Shown here: positions 1 to 5,280 of the stretch, in pieces
Position numbering within the stretch: position 1 is the first letter of the stretch
Layout: every line of letters starts with the position of its first letter
DNA from: Clostridiales bacterium
GTDB taxonomy: Bacteria > Bacillota > Clostridia > Christensenellales > Aristaeellaceae
Direction of reading: 5' to 3'
DNA: 5,280 nt
Assembly: GCA_012513735.1 (NCBI GenBank)
Contig: JAAZBR010000088.1
Location: 1-5,280, forward strand
Notes under the pieces: generated by a model
Databases searched by the model: none
What the model was told of the DNA's origin: nothing
What the model saw: the letters and a program-made list of their open reading frames with translations, nothing else
Position numbers and translations under genes: made by a program

Positions 1-1
1 C

Positions 2-1411
<1,410 letters not shown>

Positions 1412-1417
1412 GATGAC

Positions 1418-1424
1418 GGAAGGA
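1418..1424 (+). promoter_or_regulatory. Ribosome binding site of prfB
   Basis: The purine run GGAAGGA lies 4 nt before the ATG at 1429, inside the 17-nt gap after the secA stop. It supports 1429 as the prfB start and shows that prfB can be initiated independently of secA translation. Confidence 0.75.
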
Positions 1425-1428
1425 ACAC

Positions 1429-2529
1429 ATGATTGTAGAACTTGAACAGTATAAGGTGGATCTGGCAGCGCAGCGCACCCGATTGGAAGAGGTGGGTGAA
1501 GGGCTGCACATCGGGCAGCTGGAGCAGGAGCTTGTGGAACTACACGAGGAGATGGCGGCGCTTGGCTTCTGGGACGATATGGAGCGCAGCAAGCAGGTCA
1601 ACCAGCGCATCGCGTCCATTGAAACGCGCATCAAGCATTTCCGTGAGCTGGAGGAGCTTTGCGGCGACGTGGAGGCGCTGATCGAACTGTCTGAGGATGC
1701 GGAGGACCAAGCCACTGCGGATGAGGCGGGCCAGGAACTGCAGCGCCTGGCACAGCAGGTGGACAATCTGGCCCTGGAAACGCTGATGCGCGGCGATTAC
1801 GACCACTGCAGCGCCATCCTCTCTCTGCACGCAGGCGCAGGCGGCACAGAGGCCCAGGACTGGACGCAGATGCTGTACCGCATGTACACGCGCTACTGTG
1901 AACGGGCAGGTTTCAAGGTGACTTTGCTGGACTTCCTGGCCGGGGATGAGGCGGGCACCAAATCCGCCACCTTTGAGGTAGAGGGCGAAAATGCCTACGG
2001 TTACCTGCGCGGCGAGAAGGGCGTACACCGGCTGGTGCGCATCAGCCCCTTTGACTCCAATGCGCGGCGGCATACCTCCTTTTCCTCTCTGGATGTGGCG
2101 CCTGTGCTGGAGGATGATGATGAAATCACCATCAACATGGAAGAAGTCCGTGTGGACACGTACCGGTCCACCGGTGCCGGCGGTCAGCACGTCAACAAGA
2201 CAGACTCCGGTGTGCGCATGACCCATATCCCAACGGGCATCGTGGTTTCCTGCCAGAATGAACGCAGCCAGGTGCAGAACCGTGAGATGTGCATGCGCAT
2301 GCTGCGCTCCCGTCTGCTGGAGCTGCGGGAGCGTGAAAAGGAAGAGCAAATGGCCGACATCAAGGGTGAGATGAAGAAGATCGAGTGGGGCAGCCAAATC
2401 CGCTCCTACGTCTTCCAGCCCTACACCATGGTGAAGGACCATCGCACGGGCTTTGAATCCGGCAATATTGATGATGTGATGGACGGCAACCTGAATGGCT
2501 TTATTACCGCCTATCTGAAAATGCAATGA
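1429..2529 (+). CDS. prfB: Peptide chain release factor 2 (RF2), without the programmed frameshift
   Basis: RF2 recognises UGA and UAA stop codons in the ribosomal A site and triggers peptide release. The 366-residue product is of normal length. The N-terminal helical domain spans about 1-110. The SPF tripeptide that reads the stop codon and marks RF2 rather than RF1 (which has PxT) is S206-P207-F208, within RISPFDSNARRHTSFSS. The catalytic GGQ is G251-G252-Q253 within YRSTGAGGQHVNKT. The conserved WGSQIRSYVFQPYTMVKDHRTG stretch is near the C-terminus. In most bacteria prfB needs a +1 frameshift at an in-frame UGA near codon 26; here the frame is continuous, with CTG CAC (L26-H27) at that place. 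The GGQ-preceding residues are Ser-Thr, where E. coli has Thr-Ser or Ala-Ser, an ordinary variation. The start has a good ribosome binding site. The gene ends in TGA, one of RF2's own codons, overlapping the next gene's ATG (ATGA at 2526-2529). Confidence 0.97.
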   Translation: MIVELEQYKVDLAAQRTRLEEVGEGLHIGQLEQELVELHEEMAALGFWDDMERSKQVNQRIASIETRIKHFRELEELCGDVEALIELSEDAEDQATADEAGQELQRLAQQVDNLALETLMRGDYDHCSAILSLHAGAGGTEAQDWTQMLYRMYTRYCERAGFKVTLLDFLAGDEAGTKSATFEVEGENAYGYLRGEKGVHRLVRISPFDSNARRHTSFSSLDVAPVLEDDDEITINMEEVRVDTYRSTGAGGQHVNKTDSGVRMTHIPTGIVVSCQNERSQVQNREMCMRMLRSRLLELREREKEEQMADIKGEMKKIEWGSQIRSYVFQPYTMVKDHRTGFESGNIDDVMDGNLNGFITAYLKMQ

Positions 2530-3236
2530 CAAGGGCACTGGCGCTGTCGCTACGCATTTTGCTGGCGCTGGGGTTTGTTTTTTGTGTGCTGGCGCTTGTG
2601 GGGGGAACGATGGCTGACCGGGCGGTGGATGCACGGCAGATGTTGCACAAATTCGAGCGCTATGCCGATACCGCCCAAAGCGGCGTTGACCCCGCGGCCT
2701 ATCCCGAACTGGCCCAGGCCATCACCGGGTACCTGAAGGGCGACCGGCAAACGGCCCAGGTGGAGGTGCCCCGGCATGGTATTCCCGGTCCCGTCTTTCA
2801 AGTCCATGAGCTGCAGCACCTTGAAGATGTGCGGGAGTTGGTAGAGCTGGGCCGGTCCCTGCGGGTGGCGGCGCTGGTGCTGCTGGCGCTTAGCGTGGCT
2901 GGCTATCTGCTGCTGCGCAGCAAGCACGCTTCGCTGCTGCAGTACATTGCCATTGATCGGGCCATGTTCTGGGCTGCCGTGCTATGGGTGCTGTTGCTCG
3001 CTGTGATGGGGGTGTGGGCGCTTGCGGATTTCCGGGGGCTGTTCTACGCCCTGCATCGGGTTACGTTTGCCAATGAATTGTGGCTGCTGGATCCCGGCAA
3101 GGATTTGCTGCTGCAGCTCATGCCCCTGGAGCTGTTCATCTCCTATGGATGGGACCTGCTGAAGCAAAATGCCTTTGTGCTGCTGGTGTTGCCCCTGGCT
3201 GCCTTTGGACTGCACGCCGCGAGGAGGACAGCATGA
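2526..3236 (+). CDS. Integral membrane protein, DUF1461 / TIGR01906 type, unknown function
   Basis: A 236-residue membrane protein. Hydrophobic segments suggest four membrane helices: about 9-28, 111-130, 147-167 and 214-231. Between the first two is a polar loop of some 80 residues, probably extracytoplasmic, with the motif HELQHLEDV (94-102). After helix 3 comes D168-F-R-x-x-F-Y-x-x-H177, then FANELWLLDPGKD (181-193) and MP (199-200). These spaced motifs, HE-x-x-H-x-x-D-V and D-F-x4-F-x2-H-x3-F-N-x2-W-x2-D-P, are what I recall of the DUF1461/TIGR01906 family of Firmicutes; this assignment is from memory and not from a search. The function of the family is not known to me. The conserved His, Asp and Glu could be structural or could bind metal, which is speculation. 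The ATG at 2526 overlaps the prfB stop and has no clear ribosome binding site of its own, so translation probably depends on ribosomes finishing prfB. An alternative start at 2610 follows a G-rich stretch but would delete helix 1. The end overlaps tsaD by ATGA. Confidence 0.85.
   Translation: MTRALALSLRILLALGFVFCVLALVGGTMADRAVDARQMLHKFERYADTAQSGVDPAAYPELAQAITGYLKGDRQTAQVEVPRHGIPGPVFQVHELQHLEDVRELVELGRSLRVAALVLLALSVAGYLLLRSKHASLLQYIAIDRAMFWAAVLWVLLLAVMGVWALADFRGLFYALHRVTFANELWLLDPGKDLLLQLMPLELFISYGWDLLKQNAFVLLVLPLAAFGLHAARRTA
3221..3227 (+). promoter_or_regulatory. Ribosome binding site of tsaD
   Basis: GAGGAGG lies 5 nt before the ATG at 3233 and inside the last codons of the upstream membrane-protein gene. 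It decides the tsaD start: the upstream in-frame start at 3080 would add 51 residues that read as out-of-frame translation of the membrane-protein gene. With its own strong site, tsaD is less dependent on upstream translation than the membrane protein is. Confidence 0.85.
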
Positions 3237-4294
3237 GCACGTACCTTCACCGCGCCCGGCTGCAGGCAGAGTGTCTGGCTGGCCGGCAGGGCGTGCGCAT
3301 TCTGGCCATTGAGACCTCCTGCGATGAAACAGCGGCGGCTATCGTTGAGGATGGGTGCAGGGAGCTGGCCAACGCCGTGTATTCGCAGATTGATCTGCAC
3401 ACTCTCTATGGCGGGGTGGTGCCTGAGATCGCCAGCCGGGCCCATGTGGAAAAAATAGACGCCGTCCTGCAGCAGGCGCTGCAGCAGGCAGGCCTTACCC
3501 TGCAGCAGGTGGATGCCATTGCCGTCACCCAGGGCCCCGGCCTGGTGGGCGCTCTGCTGGTGGGGGTCAGCTATGCCAAGGGGCTGGCCTACGCGATGGA
3601 GAAGCCCCTGATCGCCGTCAACCATATTGAAGGCCATATCTGTGCCAACTACCTGACCTCGCCTGGGCTACAGCCCCCCTTTGCGTGCCTGGTGGTGTCT
3701 GGCGGGCACAGTCATCTGATGATGGTAGATAAAAAGGATGGCTATCATCTTATTGGCTGTACCCAGGACGATGCGGCCGGCGAGGCCTTTGACAAGGCAG
3801 CCCGGGTGCTGGGTCTTGCCTATCCGGGGGGGCCTCGGCTGGATGCCCTGGCGGAAGAAGGGGATGCCCATCGTTTCACGCTGCCCAGGCCCCATACAGA
3901 GGGGCGCTATGACTACAGCTTTTCCGGCTTAAAGACGGCGTTTATCAACCTGGTGCACGGCATCAAGCAACGGGGAGAACCGTTGCCTGTCGCCGATCTG
4001 GCGGCCAGCTTTCGCCGGGCTGTGGTGGATCAGTTGATGGACAAGGCTCTGCTGGCCCTGAATGAGCGGGGAGAAACTATGCTGGCGCTGGCAGGCGGTG
4101 TATCTGCCAACCGTCTGCTGAGGCGTCGGATGCAGGCTATATGCAATGAACGGGGGATCAAGCTGTATCTGCCGGAGCTAAAGTACTGCGGGGACAATGC
4201 CGCCATGGTGGCAGCGGCCGCTCATGTGCGCCTTCGTCATGGTCAGGTGGCGGGGCTTTCCTTGAACGCAGACCCCGCTTTGCGGTTGGTTTAA
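3233..4294 (+). CDS. tsaD: tRNA N6-adenosine threonylcarbamoyltransferase TsaD (YgjD/Kae1 family)
   Basis: TsaD transfers threonylcarbamoyl from threonylcarbamoyl-AMP to A37 of ANN-decoding tRNAs, giving t6A; in bacteria it works in the cytoplasm with TsaB and TsaE. The 353-residue product has the whole set of family motifs: ILAIETSCDET (23-33, ASKHA nucleotide-binding fold), GGVVPEIASRAH, GPGLVGALLVG, the metal-binding H131-I-E-G-H135, SGGHSH (156-161), DDAAGEAFDKAARVLG, FSGLK (230-234), GGVSANR (288-294) and CGDNAAM with the third metal ligand D321. The start at 3233 is chosen for its GAGGAGG site and ATGA overlap with the preceding stop. About 20 residues precede the usual TsaD start; similar short extensions occur in clostridial homologues, as far as I recall. 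Partner genes tsaB, tsaE and rimI, often clustered together elsewhere, are not beside it. It is the last gene of the + run and ends in TAA inside a shared TTAA. Confidence 0.97.
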   Translation: MSTYLHRARLQAECLAGRQGVRILAIETSCDETAAAIVEDGCRELANAVYSQIDLHTLYGGVVPEIASRAHVEKIDAVLQQALQQAGLTLQQVDAIAVTQGPGLVGALLVGVSYAKGLAYAMEKPLIAVNHIEGHICANYLTSPGLQPPFACLVVSGGHSHLMMVDKKDGYHLIGCTQDDAAGEAFDKAARVLGLAYPGGPRLDALAEEGDAHRFTLPRPHTEGRYDYSFSGLKTAFINLVHGIKQRGEPLPVADLAASFRRAVVDQLMDKALLALNERGETMLALAGGVSANRLLRRRMQAICNERGIKLYLPELKYCGDNAAMVAAAAHVRLRHGQVAGLSLNADPALRLV

Positions 4295-5139
4295 CCGGTC
4301 TGCCAACGCAGGACGATCCGGTGCATTTGCGCCCGGGTGCCCAGGCGAATGGGCAGCAGAGAGCAACCCACCCCGTTGGACACCAGAAAGGGGATGCCCT
4401 TCTCCTGCAGCCACCCGGTGCGGAAGCGGTCTCCGTAGCGGCTGGAGGAATGCAGGCTTCGTCCGGCTACCACCAACTGCCCGCCATGGGTGTGGCCGCA
4501 CAGGGCCATATCAAAGGTGAAACCGGGGGTTTCCATGGCCACTGGCAACAGGTCGGGGGAATGGGGTAGGTAAATGGTCCAGTTGGCAGCGGCGCTGGCC
4601 TGAAGCAGAGGACCAAAGTCAGGCTGGCCCTGCTTGATATCGTCTGTAGAACAAAGGCATAGGGTGGCCTCCCCCACCGTGAGGGTGACAGCCTCGTTGC
4701 ACAACGGCTGCACACCGCGCTGCCGCATGGTGTCCAACAGCCCCGCAAAGGCTTCGGGGCTTCCCATATGATCGTGGTTGCCGATCACGCCCCACACCCC
4801 CAGGCGGGCGCTCAGGGGTGGAAGAATCCGGAAAAAATCATGGGCAGTGGCGCAATCCTCCCCATAATCACCGCCCAGCACGATGATATCGGCCTGCAGG
4901 GCGTTCAACCGGGCGACCAGGTCGTGCACCCGGTCTGCTTTCAGCAGGGGGCCGTAATGGATGTCGGACGCATAAGCGATCACCAGCCCCTCCAAGGAAG
5001 GAGGCAGCCCGGGGAACAGGCGGTCTTCCACCACGATGTCCAGCTGCGCCGCCAGCCAGAAGGGATAGAGCAGTTTATGGCGCGTGGGAATGCGGCCTGT
5101 AAAGCGCAGCAGCCTTCGTAGCATTCGCTCCTTGTCCAC
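4291..5139 (-). CDS. Calcineurin-like metallophosphoesterase, YkuE/YaeI-like
   Basis: A 282-residue two-metal phosphoesterase. All the family motifs are present: D59-x-H61 (SDIHYG), G90-D91 (LGGDYGED), G120-N121-H122-D123 (GNHDHMG), H193 (LPHSPD) and GHTHGG with H216 and H218. The C-terminal stretch SNGVGCSLLPIRLGTRAQ resembles the YkuE/YaeI branch, whose members act on phosphorylated lipids or lipid-like headgroups (YaeI was reported to cleave UDP-2,3-diacylglucosamine-type substrates); the substrate here is unknown. A hydrophobic stretch (about 23-37) precedes the domain, but I see no clear signal peptide or full membrane span. The GTG at 5139 is chosen because GGAGGTGA stands 4 nt before it; the longer frame from TTG at 5199 would start inside the promoter -35 box. 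Its stop overlaps the tsaD stop. It has its own promoter and looks monocistronic within the window. Confidence 0.93.
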   Translation of the reverse strand: MDKERMLRRLLRFTGRIPTRHKLLYPFWLAAQLDIVVEDRLFPGLPPSLEGLVIAYASDIHYGPLLKADRVHDLVARLNALQADIIVLGGDYGEDCATAHDFFRILPPLSARLGVWGVIGNHDHMGSPEAFAGLLDTMRQRGVQPLCNEAVTLTVGEATLCLCSTDDIKQGQPDFGPLLQASAAANWTIYLPHSPDLLPVAMETPGFTFDMALCGHTHGGQLVVAGRSLHSSSRYGDRFRTGWLQEKGIPFLVSNGVGCSLLPIRLGTRAQMHRIVLRWQTG

Positions 5140-5143
5140 AGGC

Positions 5144-5151
5144 TCACCTCC
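5144..5151 (-). promoter_or_regulatory. Ribosome binding site of the metallophosphoesterase gene
   Basis: Read on the - strand this is GGAGGTGA, an eight-base match to the usual 16S rRNA 3' end, 4 nt before the GTG at 5139. It decides this start against the TTG at 5199 and the ATG codons between 5151 and 5180, which have no such site. Confidence 0.88.
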
Positions 5152-5170
5152 CTGCTCATTGATTTTCCAT

Positions 5171-5199
5171 AGCATAGCATCCGCTTCAAAAAGCGTCAA
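5171..5199 (-). promoter_or_regulatory. Sigma-A-type promoter of the metallophosphoesterase gene
   Basis: On the - strand, TTGACG (5199-5194) and TATGCT (5176-5171) are separated by exactly 17 nt, and TG one base before the -10 gives an extended -10 element. Five of six -35 bases and four of six -10 bases match consensus. Transcription would begin near 5164, leaving a leader of about 25 nt with the ribosome binding site in it. The -10 sits in a short direct repeat (ATGCT twice). Confidence 0.72.
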
Positions 5200-5280
5200 A
5201 AGGATTTACATTGGGCAGATGCTGTGTTAATATATTTTTTGCGGCTTATAACCGTTTGCTCGGGTGGTCGATTTCTCACC
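5200..5280. other. AT-rich intergenic region at the right edge, no gene seen
   Basis: This is markedly richer in A and T than the rest of the window, including a TTAATATATTTTTT run (5227-5240). No open frame, tRNA-like fold or convincing terminator is visible. It carries the possible + strand promoter and probably the 5' leader of a gene outside the window. Confidence 0.6.
5205..5233 (+). promoter_or_regulatory. Possible divergent promoter pointing out of the window
   Basis: TTTACA (5205-5210) and TAATAT (5228-5233) are 17 nt apart, with TG one base before the -10. Matches are five of six and four of six. Start of transcription would be near 5240. No start codon with a ribosome binding site is seen in the remaining 40 bases, so any gene it drives lies beyond the right edge. 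The local sequence is AT-rich, which raises the chance of a coincidental match. Confidence 0.45.

Noticed and set aside
2610..2612. Alternative ATG start for the membrane protein after a GGGGGAACG stretch
   Set aside because: It would remove the first hydrophobic helix, which the family is expected to have, and would lose the ATGA overlap with prfB.
1540..2634. 364-residue open frame on the - strand
   Set aside because: Opposite prfB and the start of the membrane-protein gene; the composition (His, Gln, Leu rich) is that of an antisense shadow, with no family motif.
3080..3232. 51-residue upstream extension of tsaD
   Set aside because: It overlaps the in-frame coding end of the membrane-protein gene in another frame, including its conserved LLDPGKD region, and GAGGAGG lies just before the ATG at 3233.
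4294..4321. Possible terminator between tsaD and the phosphoesterase (ACCGG ... CCGGT)
   Set aside because: The 5-bp arms are 18 nt apart with only a weak inner CTG/CAG pairing and no U-run on either strand; it is within coding sequence of the - strand gene.
5227..5240. T-run read as an intrinsic terminator on the + strand
   Set aside because: No GC-rich inverted repeat stands directly before TATATTTTTT; it fits better as an AT-rich promoter region.
5254..5280. T-box-like GGGTGGTCG and a small GGTG/CACC hairpin at the right edge
   Set aside because: GGGTGG resembles the T-box antiterminator core, but the ACCGCG part is absent and only about 20 nt separate it from the possible transcription start, leaving no room for a specifier stem. 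The hairpin is just 4 bp.

Overview
The window reads as an ordinary housekeeping segment from a high-GC (by eye near 60%) member of the Firmicutes, probably a clostridial or related gut-type lineage. This is inferred from the secA-prfB pairing, from a DUF1461/TIGR01906-type membrane protein (a family I know mainly from Firmicutes), from strong GGAGG-type ribosome binding sites and from a TsaD with a short N-terminal extension. I cannot name a genus.

Layout: on the + strand there is one compact gene run. It holds the 3' two-thirds to half of secA (entering from the left edge, ending at 1411), prfB (1429-2529), a four-helix membrane protein of the DUF1461 type (2526-3236) and tsaD (start corrected to 3233, ending at 4294). 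secA and prfB are 17 nt apart. The next two junctions are ATGA stop/start overlaps, so prfB, the membrane protein and tsaD are very probably co-transcribed and translationally coupled. A metallophosphoesterase of the YkuE type lies on the - strand (GTG start at 5139, stop at 4291). It converges on tsaD so tightly that both stop codons share the palindrome TTAA. Its promoter (TTGACG-17-TATGCT with an extended -10 TG) lies at 5171-5199. A second, divergent promoter-like sequence on the + strand (TTTACA-17-TAATAT) lies at 5205-5233 and points out of the window.

How the genes relate: SecA (protein export motor), RF2 (stop-codon UGA/UAA release) and TsaD (tRNA t6A37 modification) are core functions, two of them in translation accuracy. 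The membrane protein has no known function and is the only true unknown. No promoter or terminator is visible inside the + run; its promoter must lie left of the window.

I found no mobile element, CRISPR array, RNA gene, broken gene or obvious new system. The points most worth a second look are the prfB without the usual programmed frameshift, the translational coupling of an unknown membrane protein between RF2 and TsaD, and the back-to-back promoters near the right end.
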